From NCBI GenBank assembly GCA_001950395.1, contig BDLO01000001.1:1401979-1465978 (forward strand): a stretch of 64,000 nucleotides of DNA. The letters run 5' to 3'. The DNA comes from Coriobacteriaceae bacterium EMTCatB1 (GTDB taxonomy: Bacteria; Actinomycetota; Coriobacteriia; Anaerosomatales; Anaerosomataceae). The position numbers and the translations under genes are program-made. The notes under the pieces were generated by a model, which saw only the letters and a program-made list of their open reading frames with translations, was not told where the DNA came from and did not search any database. The first letter of the stretch is position 1. Each line of letters opens with the position of its first letter. Shown one piece after another: positions 49,659-58,886 of the stretch.

Positions 49659-50686
49659 GCCGTCCTGACATCACCGCATACGACCGGGCCGGGCTCGAGC
49701 ACGTCCTCGCCGAGATGGGCGAGCCGCGCTATCGGGCCCGGCAGGTCTTGCGTTGGCTGTGGGCGCGCGACGCGAGCTCCTTCGAGGAGATGACGGATCT
49801 GCCCGCTGCGCTGCGCACCGCGCTGGCTGAGCGCTTCGTCATCGGTCGCCCAGAGCTCGTCGCTCGCGAGACTTCCAGGGATGGCACGCGGAAGTACCTC
49901 TGGCGGCTCGCTGACGGCGCAGCCGTCGAGTCGGTCGGGATCCCGTCCGCCGGGCGGCTGACCGTCTGCTTCTCGACGCAAGCCGGCTGCGCGATGGGGT
50001 GCGCGTTTTGCGCGACGGGCGCCTCGGGACTGACGCGCAGCCTGCACGCCGGCGAGATGGCGGCTCAAGTGGCTGGCGTAGCGCGAGACTTTCGAACCCG
50101 CGTATCGAACGCCGTCGCCATGGGTCAGGGCGAGCCGTTCGCGAACTACGACGCCACGCTGTCTGCGCTCCGGATCTTGAACGACCGTGACGCCTTCGGC
50201 ATCGGGGCGCGCCACATCACGGTGTCCACCTGCGGCATCATCCCAGGCATCGAGCGCTTCTCCTCAGAGCCCGAGCAGTTCACGCTTGCCGTGTCGCTTC
50301 ACTCGGCCGTCCAAGAGACGCGCGACCGGCTCATGCCGGGCGTGCGCCGCTACCCCCTTCGCGCGCTCAGGGCCGCGCTCACGGAGTACTTCGCGCGGAC
50401 CGGCCGACGTCCGACGTTGGAGGTCGCGCTGATCTCCGGAGTGAACGACACGGATGAGGAGATAGCCGCGCTCATCGAGTTCTGCTCCGGGCTGCACGCC
50501 CACGTGAACCTCATCCCGATGAACCCCGTCGGCGAGATCGCGCTTGCTCGTTCGACTGATGAGCGCATCCGCCGTGCGCTCAAAGAGCTCACGGCAGCGG
50601 GCATCGAGACCTCTGTCCGCGCGGAACGCGGAGCCGACATCAGCGCCGCGTGTGGCCAGCTCCGTCAGCGCGTTTCGGGCCTCTGA
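49655..50686 (+). CDS. rlmN: 23S rRNA (adenine2503-C2)-methyltransferase RlmN
   Basis: A 343-residue radical SAM enzyme with CAMGCAFC (CxxxCxxC, residues ~112-119), GQGEPFANYDA, the substrate-methylated Cys near the C-terminus (DISAACGQLR) and the second catalytic Cys in VSTCGIIPG. It methylates A2503 of 23S rRNA and A37 of some tRNAs. GTG start is coupled to rubrerythrin. Its last 47 nt overlap the convergent addA-like gene. Confidence 0.94.
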   Translation: MSRPDITAYDRAGLEHVLAEMGEPRYRARQVLRWLWARDASSFEEMTDLPAALRTALAERFVIGRPELVARETSRDGTRKYLWRLADGAAVESVGIPSAGRLTVCFSTQAGCAMGCAFCATGASGLTRSLHAGEMAAQVAGVARDFRTRVSNAVAMGQGEPFANYDATLSALRILNDRDAFGIGARHITVSTCGIIPGIERFSSEPEQFTLAVSLHSAVQETRDRLMPGVRRYPLRALRAALTEYFARTGRRPTLEVALISGVNDTDEEIAALIEFCSGLHAHVNLIPMNPVGEIALARSTDERIRRALKELTAAGIETSVRAERGADISAACGQLRQRVSGL

Positions 50687-53600
50687 CGGAGCACAGCCCG
50701 CCCAGCGCAGGGCAGCCGACGCACGCCTCGTGCTCGTACTTCTCCAGCGGCCTGAAATCGCTCATCGTGATCCGCTCGATGAGCCCCTGCAGCTCGGCTT
50801 CGAGACCGGGGGCGTCCGTGGCCGTGAACTCCCACTCGGTGCTGATACGCCCTCTGGCGGCTTCGTACACGAGAGCCCTGGCGGTCCTCGCTCCTGACTT
50901 GAGCGCCGCCAGCGCGTAGCAGGCCATCTGTCTGCGGTAGCGCTCCTGGTCGAGCTCGGGTTTCGCCGGTTCCTTCTCGTGCCACTTGAAGTCGACGATG
51001 AGAGCGCTCTCGGCAGATCGCGCCAGAACGTCCATGCGTCCAGAGACAAGCGTCTCGCCCAACACCATTGAGAGGGGCGCTTCCGTGGACACACGGTCGT
51101 ACGCATCGAGCGCGCTGGCCGTTTCGCTTTCCTGGAAGACCTCCACAAGCTCTCGCAGCCGAGCCAGGTCCTCCTCGGAGATGGCGTGCCTCCGTGCAAG
51201 TGCCTCCAGCCGCTCTTCGCTCCACGTCCCCGTGGCCGCGCTTCTCAACGCCTCGTGCACGACCGTCCCGAACGCCGTGGCCCCCTCCCCAGCCGCCGGG
51301 TTCGACAGCTTGAGCACGTGGCTTGCGTAGTACCGGTACGGGCATAGCTCGAAATCCTCGAGCGCTGAGGGCGAGAGACGGCGCGGGACGAAGCCCCGAC
51401 TGGGCACGCCTTCGCCAGCATCGGCTTCTGGAACCCGCTCGCCTCGAGCAGAGCCCGGAACCGCGGCCTCTGGGGTCGCCGAGGCCGCGATCGCCTCGGC
51501 CGGCGCGCGGCGCACGACCGGGATCGTCACGCCGCCTGCCTTCACCGCCTCCTGCTCCGAATCCACCGCGCGCTCGACTCCGAGCGCCTCCAGCACCGCT
51601 GCGCGCGCGGGCCCCGGTCCGCCGCCCGCGGCACCAGTGAGGTACAGCGCCTCCTGTGCACGTGTGAAGGCGACGTACAGCAGCCGCTTTTCTTCCTCTG
51701 CCTGCGCAGCGGCCTCGTTCTCGGCGAGGCGAGCGATGCCGCGCGGCTTGGGGTTCTTCTTGATCTCTCGGCCGCCGAGGAGCCCCTCGGGCAGCGCGCT
51801 CGCGATCCGTGCGGTGTCTCCAGTGCAGTCGACGAGGACGCTCCTGTTCTCTGCATTCTCGCCTTCGGTCATGCCGACCACGAACACCACGGGGAACTCG
51901 AGCCCTTTGGCCGCGTGGATCGTCATGATGCGGACCGCTTCCACGTCCTCGCCGACCGGCGCCTGTCCTATCCCGAGCGATTCGAGCTCCTTGAGCTCGG
52001 CCAAGAACCCGCGCATCCCCCGGCCGGTGAGCTGGTCGCTTTCGTCCACCAGCCTGGCCAGCAGAAGCAGGTTCGCCCACGCCCTTGCTCCCGCTGCGCC
52101 TCGATCTCGCAGCGCAGCGTCGTGCCCCGATCGGCGCAAGGCGTCCACGAGCACGTCGCCCGGCGGCAGGAGGCCCCTGCGGCTCCGAGCTGCCTTTACC
52201 GCGCCTCGCAGGAGACGCACACGCTCGAGGTCGTGCCCCGAGAGCACCGCCTCCGCGTCAAGAATCGCTCGCCACAGCCCATCTTTCGGCGACGCTGCTC
52301 GCAGCCGAGCGAGGCCGCTCGGGCTGACCCCGCCGATGGTGCCTGCGAGCACGTGCACCCACGCTTCGTCGTCCCAGACGTTGTCGATCACCCGAAGCAG
52401 CATGACGCCGTCCGCGACCTCTGCAGTCGAGAAGAAGTCGCTCGCCGTACTCACCGACTCGATCCCGCGTCTTCGCAAGGCCTCTTCGAACATCCGGGCG
52501 CGGTTCACGAGCTGCCGCGAAAGGATCGCGATGTCCGATGGCCTCGCGAGGCCCGACTCGCACAGACGCGAGATCTCCTCAGCCACCACCTCCGCCTCAG
52601 CGCGCCTGGCGTCGTCAGCCGTCGTGCCGCCCTCGGCGATCGCCAGCAGGACGCGGACTCTCGGCTCTTCGTCCGGCCAGTCGAGGCGCCCTTCCTGGCG
52701 CACCGCGCGAAGATGGTCATGCGACGGACCGAACAGCCTCGGGTCGCCGAACACGTGGTTGACGACCTCGAGCACGTCCGGATGCGACCGCCGGTTCTCC
52801 GTGAGCGTTCGTACGAGCCCCGTGCTGGCAAGTTCGTCGAACACACCGACGTCTGCGAAGCGAAAGCGGTAGATCGACTGCCGCTTGTCGCCCACTGCGA
52901 CGAGGCAGCGGCCTGCCAGGGCGCTCACGATGCGGCTCTGGAGCCGGTTCGTGTCCTGGAACTCGTCGACGAGCACCTCTTCGAAACGCTCTCTGAGCTC
53001 GCGAGCGGCGATCTGGTTCTCCGTGAGCAGGCACGCGACGTACGTCTGGAGGTCCTCGAAGTCCATCGCGGCGGCGCTGCGCTTCGCCTTCGCATACTCC
53101 TCTGAGAATCGAGCGACCAGACGCGCTATCCCTCGCTCGACCGGCGCGACAAGCGCCTGGGCGATCATCGCCTTCGCCTCGTCCAGCGTTTGCTGGGCTC
53201 GTTGCGCCGCCTCTTTGAACTCCTCGCATCCCCTCGCCGCCGACGAGCAGGTCGCCAAGGTCTCCAGCACGTCCAGCAGACGGTCTAGGTCTTGGAGCGC
53301 AGTTCCTTCGGACACCGCCTCCAAGGCCTGCGCTGCTCTTTGCAGACTCTCGATGTTGGAGTCTCGGGTGGCCGTCTGCTTGAAACCCGACATCTTCTCG
53401 GCGCTCTCACGGAGCCGACGCGCAAGACCCCGTGCGTCCGCGGGGGTGACGGGCGGCTGCGGTTCCGCGCGCAGCGGATCCAGCCCCGCCGCGACGATCT
53501 GGTCGTATGCGGTCTTCGCCCATTTCGCGACGGTTCCGATGTCTTTCTTGTCCAGCAGAAACAGCACGTCTTCTTCCTGCTCGTCCACGCACGCCTGGAT

Positions 53601-53996
53601 CGCGGACTCCATAGCCTCGCTCGCCAGCATGAGGGCTTCGTGCTGGGAGAGGACTCGGGCTTCTGGATCCATCCCGACCTCGAGAGCGTGCTCCCGCAGG
53701 ATTCGGCGGCACAACCCATGGATCGTGGCCACCCAGGCGTCTGGCACTCGCCGCGCGTCGTCCTTGCGGCCTTCTTCGTGCAGGGCCTCTCGGATCCGCC
53801 GCTTGAGCTCCCCTGCTGCCTTCTCCGTGAACGTGACCGCGGCGATGCGCTCGAGGTCGCACCCCTCTTCGATGCGTCGCAGGAATCGCGCCGTGAGCAC
53901 GCGCGTCTTGCCGGCGCCGGCTCCTGCAGACACCACTACCCGGGGCGCGTCCGCCTCGACCGCCGCACGCTGTTCGTCGGACAAAGAAATCCTCAC
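50640..53996 (-). CDS. addA: AddA-like UvrD helicase-nuclease
   Basis: An 1118-residue SF1A helicase with C-terminal RecB-type nuclease. Visible: Q-motif SDEQRAAVEA, Walker A SAGAGAGKTRVLTARF, VTFTEKAAGELKRRI, DEFQDTNRLQ, GDKRQSIYRFR, TIHAAKGLEFPVVFV and LYVAFTRAQEALYL. The nuclease domain near the end has ALIVDFKWHEKEP and QMACYALA. Cysteines FELCPYRYY and CVGCPALGGLC look like the Fe-S clamp normally seen in AddB. GTG start overlaps the upstream addB-like stop. With the partner it processes double-strand ends. Confidence 0.88.
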   Translation of the reverse strand: MRISLSDEQRAAVEADAPRVVVSAGAGAGKTRVLTARFLRRIEEGCDLERIAAVTFTEKAAGELKRRIREALHEEGRKDDARRVPDAWVATIHGLCRRILREHALEVGMDPEARVLSQHEALMLASEAMESAIQACVDEQEEDVLFLLDKKDIGTVAKWAKTAYDQIVAAGLDPLRAEPQPPVTPADARGLARRLRESAEKMSGFKQTATRDSNIESLQRAAQALEAVSEGTALQDLDRLLDVLETLATCSSAARGCEEFKEAAQRAQQTLDEAKAMIAQALVAPVERGIARLVARFSEEYAKAKRSAAAMDFEDLQTYVACLLTENQIAARELRERFEEVLVDEFQDTNRLQSRIVSALAGRCLVAVGDKRQSIYRFRFADVGVFDELASTGLVRTLTENRRSHPDVLEVVNHVFGDPRLFGPSHDHLRAVRQEGRLDWPDEEPRVRVLLAIAEGGTTADDARRAEAEVVAEEISRLCESGLARPSDIAILSRQLVNRARMFEEALRRRGIESVSTASDFFSTAEVADGVMLLRVIDNVWDDEAWVHVLAGTIGGVSPSGLARLRAASPKDGLWRAILDAEAVLSGHDLERVRLLRGAVKAARSRRGLLPPGDVLVDALRRSGHDAALRDRGAAGARAWANLLLLARLVDESDQLTGRGMRGFLAELKELESLGIGQAPVGEDVEAVRIMTIHAAKGLEFPVVFVVGMTEGENAENRSVLVDCTGDTARIASALPEGLLGGREIKKNPKPRGIARLAENEAAAQAEEEKRLLYVAFTRAQEALYLTGAAGGGPGPARAAVLEALGVERAVDSEQEAVKAGGVTIPVVRRAPAEAIAASATPEAAVPGSARGERVPEADAGEGVPSRGFVPRRLSPSALEDFELCPYRYYASHVLKLSNPAAGEGATAFGTVVHEALRSAATGTWSEERLEALARRHAISEEDLARLRELVEVFQESETASALDAYDRVSTEAPLSMVLGETLVSGRMDVLARSAESALIVDFKWHEKEPAKPELDQERYRRQMACYALAALKSGARTARALVYEAARGRISTEWEFTATDAPGLEAELQGLIERITMSDFRPLEKYEHEACVGCPALGGLCSVRGPKRADGAGHTRR

Positions 53997-56803
53997 GCAC
54001 GGCTCCCTTCGCACCACCACCGTGCTGAGCACGAACCGCACGCCTTGCTCGCGTAGGGCTCCGCACGGATGTCCCCTGCGCGGATGCCCCCGACCGCCTC
54101 CGACGCGCGCTCGATCGCCCGCTCTATGAGCGCCTGCAGCTCCTCTTGGCTCCGGGCGTCTGTCCTGACGAGCCAGGGCGATCTCACGACGTCGCTCAGG
54201 TACGCTCCCCTGTCTTGGGACTTGGCCATCGTGCGGTACAGCATGCCGACCACGTCACGGCCGTAGAGCCGGGCAGCGACGAACGAGTACAGCGGCGCTT
54301 GCAAGACTCGGTCTTCCTCGAAGCGATCCGCTCGCATATCGACAGTTCCAGTCTTGTAGTCGATCACGATGAGCCCAGCGTCTCCGGCGTCGATGCGGTC
54401 GATCCTGCCTCTGAGCTTCCACCCGCCGATGTCGATGGGCTCGCTCTCCCCCGTCCCGAACGAGACCTCGTGAGCGATAGGAGCGAACCCCTCGAAGCTC
54501 TTCGCATCCCTCTCCAGGACACGTCGGACCCCGGCGATTGCTCGCTCGATCTCGGCGCGCTCCTCGATCGACTCTGGTTCCGGCTGCTCAGCGACAAGCG
54601 CCTCGACCACCTCCTCGTGCAGTCGCAGCGCCTCGCGAAGCAGCGCGGGCGTGATCCGCTCGTGACCTCGCGCGTGCCACGCCTCGTAGAAGCACCGAAG
54701 CGCTTCGTGCGCGAGGCGCCCTCTCTCCTGGGCGTCGATCTCGAAGTCGATGCCGTCGGGGCGTAAGCGCCGCTCGTAGAACCACCCGCGCTGACACCGC
54801 AGATACGCCTCCAGCTCGCTCGCCGAGAAGGTGTCGCGGGTGGAGAGTTCCTGGACGAGGTCGTCGTCCAGCAGCCCTCCCCGTCCTCGTGATACGGCAA
54901 CAGCTCCGAGAGACGCACCGGCACTGTGCGTCGGCACGGCATCCCGCCGCGAAGCCTGCGGGGCGCCCCACCGGGCACGGAACCGCTCCACGGATGGCGC
55001 GCGACCGTGTCCGTACGCATCCAGGAGCTCGTCCACGAACAGCGAGCGCTCCTTCGCGTTCCCGTCGTCGTCCGACGCCTGCCAGACGAGGGCCAGCTTC
55101 TGCCGGGCAGCGGTCACGGTCTGATAGAACAGCAGCCGCTCCTCGTCCAACCCAGCTCGTGGCCGCACGTCGATGCCGAGCTGTTCCAGCGCGTGGATCG
55201 TGCGGCGCGGCAGCGCCGGGCCGGCATCGCTGCGCGGAAGCTGATCGGCGCCCACCCCCACCATCACGACGCCGCCGAAACGGCGCGCACGCACGCGCTC
55301 GGGCGTGCTCACGACGACCCCTTCGACGTCGTCCTCCCACGTGAGCCTCACGTCTTCCACCGCCCGTGCGAGGGCGCCGAGGTCGAGATTTCCGGTTGTC
55401 TCCGTCAATGCCCGAGCCGTGTCGACCAGCGCCTGCCGCGCCCTCGCGTCCAGACCCCCTTCCTTGTCCAGGATCGGGGATCCTCCGTGTCGATTCGTGA
55501 GCATGTCGTCCGCTACGCAGCGGGTGGCCTCCGAGGCGGTGTCCGGACTTTCATTCCGGCGCAGCGCGAGGGCCTGACGGATGACGCCTCCTGCGCGACC
55601 CGGCGCGTCCGCAGCCGCCCGCCGCACCTCCTCCCCTGCGGCTGGACGCTGCGACCTGACGGTTCTCATGAAAGCGTCCGCCTCGTCGTGCGAGATCCCC
55701 GCGTATCCGCTCTGCAGAAAGCCCGCGAGGTGCTCACGCGTCCCCTCCTCTGCCAGCCGCAGGAGCGACAGCGCCGCGCGCCCGAACCCGCTGTCTCGGA
55801 ACCCCCACGTCCCCTCGTAACGCCACGGAAGCCCCGCAGCGTCCAGGGCTTCAGCGAGACGACGAATGCCATCGCTCGTCCACCGGGAAACTATCGCTAC
55901 ATCCGTGACGGAAATACCATTATCTACCATTTCTGCGACGGCATGTGCTGCCGCTGACGCCTCTCCACGCGACCCGTCGGCATCAACCAGCACGACGTCG
56001 CCGCTGGCGCATGCGTCTGCCGTCTCGCGAGCCAACGCTGACTGGAGCACCTCGATCTCGGCCGACGACGGCGGCGCCGGGGACTGCGCTTCGACGATCT
56101 TCGCCCCAGCGGATCCGCTAAGACGCCTCACCAGCGGCTCGACTGCTCGGGTGACGCTCGACCCCTCGACGTACGTGAGCGCGACCATGACCTCGCTGCC
56201 CGCCCGCGCTGCTGACTCGATGAATGCGAGCTGCACCGGCGTGAACGTCTCGAACCGGTTGATGCACACCACGTCGGGCAGGGCCTCTCTTGCGATCGAC
56301 TGGGCAGCGCTCAACCGGGCGGCCTCTGCCTCGATCAGGTCGTGGCTTCGCAACTCGGCCTCGTAGGCGTCGACTGCTTCGACGAGCACTCGGGCGATCG
56401 GGTCGTCCGGTCTTGTCAGCCGCGTCTCGCTGCCCCGCTCCGCTGCGCGCTCGACAACCATCGGGAGCATGCGCCTCGCCGAGCTGAGAGGCATGACGCT
56501 GCCCAAAGACGACTCCAGGGATTGGATCACTCGCTCGATGGACGCGAGGCGCTCGACGCGCGTCACGATCCGCCGACCGTCGCCAAGCGTGTCCCACAAC
56601 CCGTCCATAAACGAGTCGAGCGTCTCCACGACGGCCCCTGTGGGCCGCCATGCCCCAAGCTCGCGAGCCGCTCGATCCCGCTCCGGTCCGCTCGGGACGA
56701 GCACCGCCGTGGACAACCCAGCCTCGGCCGCCTCGCGCACGCGCGAGTACAGGATTCCAGTCTTTCCGGCGTTCCGGTCGCCGATGACGATCGTCAGCCC
56801 CAC
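53993..56803 (-). CDS. addB: AddB-like nuclease subunit
   Basis: A 936-residue protein with a degenerate helicase core: Walker A-like GDRNAGKTGILYSRV at residues 8-22, TLDSFMDGLW, and a late VSTPERVRARRFGGVVMVGVG motif. The C-terminal PD-(D/E)xK nuclease has LRGRIDRIDAG and LIVIDYKTGTVD and is closed by Fe-S cysteines (YLRCQRGWFYERRL; ACGSCSARWWC). Order addB-addA with a 4 nt overlap. It is shorter than Bacillus AddB and may represent an actinobacterial AdnAB/AddAB intermediate. Confidence 0.85.
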   Translation of the reverse strand: MGLTIVIGDRNAGKTGILYSRVREAAEAGLSTAVLVPSGPERDRAARELGAWRPTGAVVETLDSFMDGLWDTLGDGRRIVTRVERLASIERVIQSLESSLGSVMPLSSARRMLPMVVERAAERGSETRLTRPDDPIARVLVEAVDAYEAELRSHDLIEAEAARLSAAQSIAREALPDVVCINRFETFTPVQLAFIESAARAGSEVMVALTYVEGSSVTRAVEPLVRRLSGSAGAKIVEAQSPAPPSSAEIEVLQSALARETADACASGDVVLVDADGSRGEASAAAHAVAEMVDNGISVTDVAIVSRWTSDGIRRLAEALDAAGLPWRYEGTWGFRDSGFGRAALSLLRLAEEGTREHLAGFLQSGYAGISHDEADAFMRTVRSQRPAAGEEVRRAAADAPGRAGGVIRQALALRRNESPDTASEATRCVADDMLTNRHGGSPILDKEGGLDARARQALVDTARALTETTGNLDLGALARAVEDVRLTWEDDVEGVVVSTPERVRARRFGGVVMVGVGADQLPRSDAGPALPRRTIHALEQLGIDVRPRAGLDEERLLFYQTVTAARQKLALVWQASDDDGNAKERSLFVDELLDAYGHGRAPSVERFRARWGAPQASRRDAVPTHSAGASLGAVAVSRGRGGLLDDDLVQELSTRDTFSASELEAYLRCQRGWFYERRLRPDGIDFEIDAQERGRLAHEALRCFYEAWHARGHERITPALLREALRLHEEVVEALVAEQPEPESIEERAEIERAIAGVRRVLERDAKSFEGFAPIAHEVSFGTGESEPIDIGGWKLRGRIDRIDAGDAGLIVIDYKTGTVDMRADRFEEDRVLQAPLYSFVAARLYGRDVVGMLYRTMAKSQDRGAYLSDVVRSPWLVRTDARSQEELQALIERAIERASEAVGGIRAGDIRAEPYASKACGSCSARWWCEGSRA

Positions 56804-56849
56804 GCTGCCTCCTCTGCCTGCAGAGGCACGATAGCACGGGGCCGTGACA

Positions 56850-57152
56850 TCAGGGCGCCATGACGGTCCTCGAGTACCGCTGCACCCCGTCCCTTAGGCG
56901 AGCGACCCGCTTCCAGGCCGCTTCCTCTTCACGCCCGAGCGCGTGATCGACCTGGGCGCCGACCGCAGCCGCCAGACGCTCCGCGCGGTCCGCCACAGCG
57001 CGCGCCACGTCTGCGGCACGCCTCGCTTCGTTCGCGATGCGCCGGCGCGTCCGCGCGCCGCTGTCAGGCGCGACCATGAGCCCGATGACCACACCCGCAG
57101 CCAGCCCGCTCAGTACGCCTATGGTAAAATATGTAAGTCTCCGCCCGCTCAT
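56850..57152 (-). CDS. YtxH-like small membrane protein
   Basis: A 100-residue protein with one N-terminal helix (YFTIGVLSGLAAGVVIGLMVAP) followed by DSGARTRRRIANEARRAA, the YtxH pattern of helix then basic amphipathic region. ATG overlaps the parB stop by 4 nt. YtxH proteins are often stress-linked and of unknown function; the coupling to parAB is a point of interest. Confidence 0.75.
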   Translation of the reverse strand: MSGRRLTYFTIGVLSGLAAGVVIGLMVAPDSGARTRRRIANEARRAADVARAVADRAERLAAAVGAQVDHALGREEEAAWKRVARLRDGVQRYSRTVMAP

Positions 57153-58018
57153 TCCGTCGTCTTCTTCCCCTCCTGGCCCGCAAACAGGATACTTGTGATG
57201 CGCTCCAGGTCGCTCTCGTCCTGGAACTCGATCTCTATCTTGCACTTCCCTCTCGCCTGCTTGACCCGCACAGGCGAACCGAGCATCCGCCGCAGCCTCC
57301 TGGCGACCAGCTTGAACGTCCTTGGCATGGGCGGCCGTGGCTCGCGCGGCGTCTGCCCGGCAGCCATCAGCCGAGCCTGGTTCTCGGCCTCCCGGACCGA
57401 CAGTCCCGCTTGGACGATACGCTGCGCAAGGGCGATCCGCTGGTCCTCGTTCGGGACAGACAAGATCGCGCGCGCGTGCCCCGCTGTCAGGCGCCCGTCG
57501 TACACCATGTCCTGCACCTCGTCGGGCAGATCCAACAGCCGCAAGGCGTTGGTGACTGCCGAGCGAGACTTCGAGACCTTGTCCGCCAGCTCCGCCTGGG
57601 TCATCTGAAACTCGGTCAGCAACCTGCGATACCCGCGCGCCTCTTCGATGGGGTTCAAGTCTTCGCGCTGAAGGTTCTCGATCAAGGCCAGCGCCAGGGC
57701 CTCGGTCTCCGAGCATGCGATGATGCGCACAGGCACCTTGTCGAAGCCGGCCGCACGAGCGGCCCTCCAGCGGCGCTCGCCGGCGATGATCTGATAGCCC
57801 TCCGCGTGCGGACGGACGACTATGGGCTGCAGCAGCCCGACTTTGCGGAGCGAGTCGGCCAGCTCGTCGATCTGGTGCTCGTCGATGGCAGTGCGAGGCT
57901 GGTTCGGGTTGGGGCTGATGAGCTCGATCGCCACCTCCTGCGGCTCGCTTCCCGTGAACTCCTGCCCTGCGCCCGGTATCAGCGCGGACAGTCCTTTGCC
58001 GAGACCCCTCTTAGACAC
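57149..58018 (-). CDS. parB: Chromosome partitioning protein ParB (CTP-dependent clamp)
   Basis: A 289-residue ParB: N-terminal KRGLGKGLSALIPG (ParA-binding), nucleotide-binding motifs IELISPNPNQPR and IIAGERRWRAARAAG with ENLQREDLNPIEEA, a helix-turn-helix (TQAELADKVSKSRSAVTNALRLL) for parS, and a C-terminal dimerisation region with KARGKxKIEIEF-like QARGKCKIEIEF. GTG start overlaps the parA stop. Two parS sites lie 1.6 kb to the right. Confidence 0.96.
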   Translation of the reverse strand: MSKRGLGKGLSALIPGAGQEFTGSEPQEVAIELISPNPNQPRTAIDEHQIDELADSLRKVGLLQPIVVRPHAEGYQIIAGERRWRAARAAGFDKVPVRIIACSETEALALALIENLQREDLNPIEEARGYRRLLTEFQMTQAELADKVSKSRSAVTNALRLLDLPDEVQDMVYDGRLTAGHARAILSVPNEDQRIALAQRIVQAGLSVREAENQARLMAAGQTPREPRPPMPRTFKLVARRLRRMLGSPVRVKQARGKCKIEIEFQDESDLERITSILFAGQEGKKTTE

Positions 58019-58817
58019 GGCTCAACACCTCCACAGCAAGGGAGCGGTACGCTTCGGCGCCCCGACCGCTCGGATCGAAGACGGTGACCGGCTGCCCGAA
58101 ACTCGGCGCCTCAGACACGCGAACGCTTCTCGGTATCACCGTCTCGAAGACCTTGTCGCCGAAGAAGTCTCGCACCTCCTCGAGAACGGCTTGCGAAAGC
58201 TTCGTTCTGGCATCGTACATCGTCATGACGACTCCGAAGATCTCCAGTCCGGGATTGAGATGCGTCTTCACGAGCTTGAAGCTCTCGAGCAGCTTGCTCA
58301 GTCCCTCGAGCGCGTAGTATTCGCACTGGACCGGGATGATCACGCCGTCGGCAGCAGTGAGGGCGTTCACAGTCAGCAGCCCCAGAGACGGAGGGCAGTC
58401 GACGAATACGAAATCGAAGTCGTCAAGCACGGGGGAGAGAACGCTCTTGAGCTTCGTCTCTCTGCTGAACGCCGAGACCAGCTCGATTTCAGCTCCTGCC
58501 AACTGTATGGTTGCTGGTACTGCGAAGACGTTCTCGACGGTGACCGGCTCTATAAGGTTCTCGATCGGGGTTCCTGACAAGAGTGCGTTGTACACGCATT
58601 CTTGGCGCTGGTTCTTGTCAAGCCCGAACCCCGAGGTCGCGTTCCCCTGCGGATCGAGATCCACCAGCAGCACACGCTTGCCCAGGTCTCCGAGAGCGGC
58701 CGCGAGGTTCACGGCCGTGGTGCTCTTGCCTACCCCGCCCTTCTGGTTCACCACCGCGAGAACTCTCGCTCTGTGCCTGCGCTCGATGCCTGCACCAACG
58801 TCCTGTTCCGCCGTCAT
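58011..58817 (-). CDS. parA: Chromosome partitioning ATPase ParA
   Basis: A 268-residue deviant-Walker ATPase with VVNQKGGVGKSTTAVNLAAAL, LLVDLDPQGNATSGFG and FVDCPPSLGLLTVNAL. It binds DNA non-specifically when ATP-bound and pulls ParB-parS complexes. ATG at 58817 has GAGGAGCG upstream. Confidence 0.97.
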   Translation of the reverse strand: MTAEQDVGAGIERRHRARVLAVVNQKGGVGKSTTAVNLAAALGDLGKRVLLVDLDPQGNATSGFGLDKNQRQECVYNALLSGTPIENLIEPVTVENVFAVPATIQLAGAEIELVSAFSRETKLKSVLSPVLDDFDFVFVDCPPSLGLLTVNALTAADGVIIPVQCEYYALEGLSKLLESFKLVKTHLNPGLEIFGVVMTMYDARTKLSQAVLEEVRDFFGDKVFETVIPRSVRVSEAPSFGQPVTVFDPSGRGAEAYRSLAVEVLSRV

Positions 58818-58886
58818 AGACGCTCCTCCTCACGCACCTGCGGGCAGTATAGGTCACGCAGGGGTGGTAGGGAAGAGCGGCGCGCG

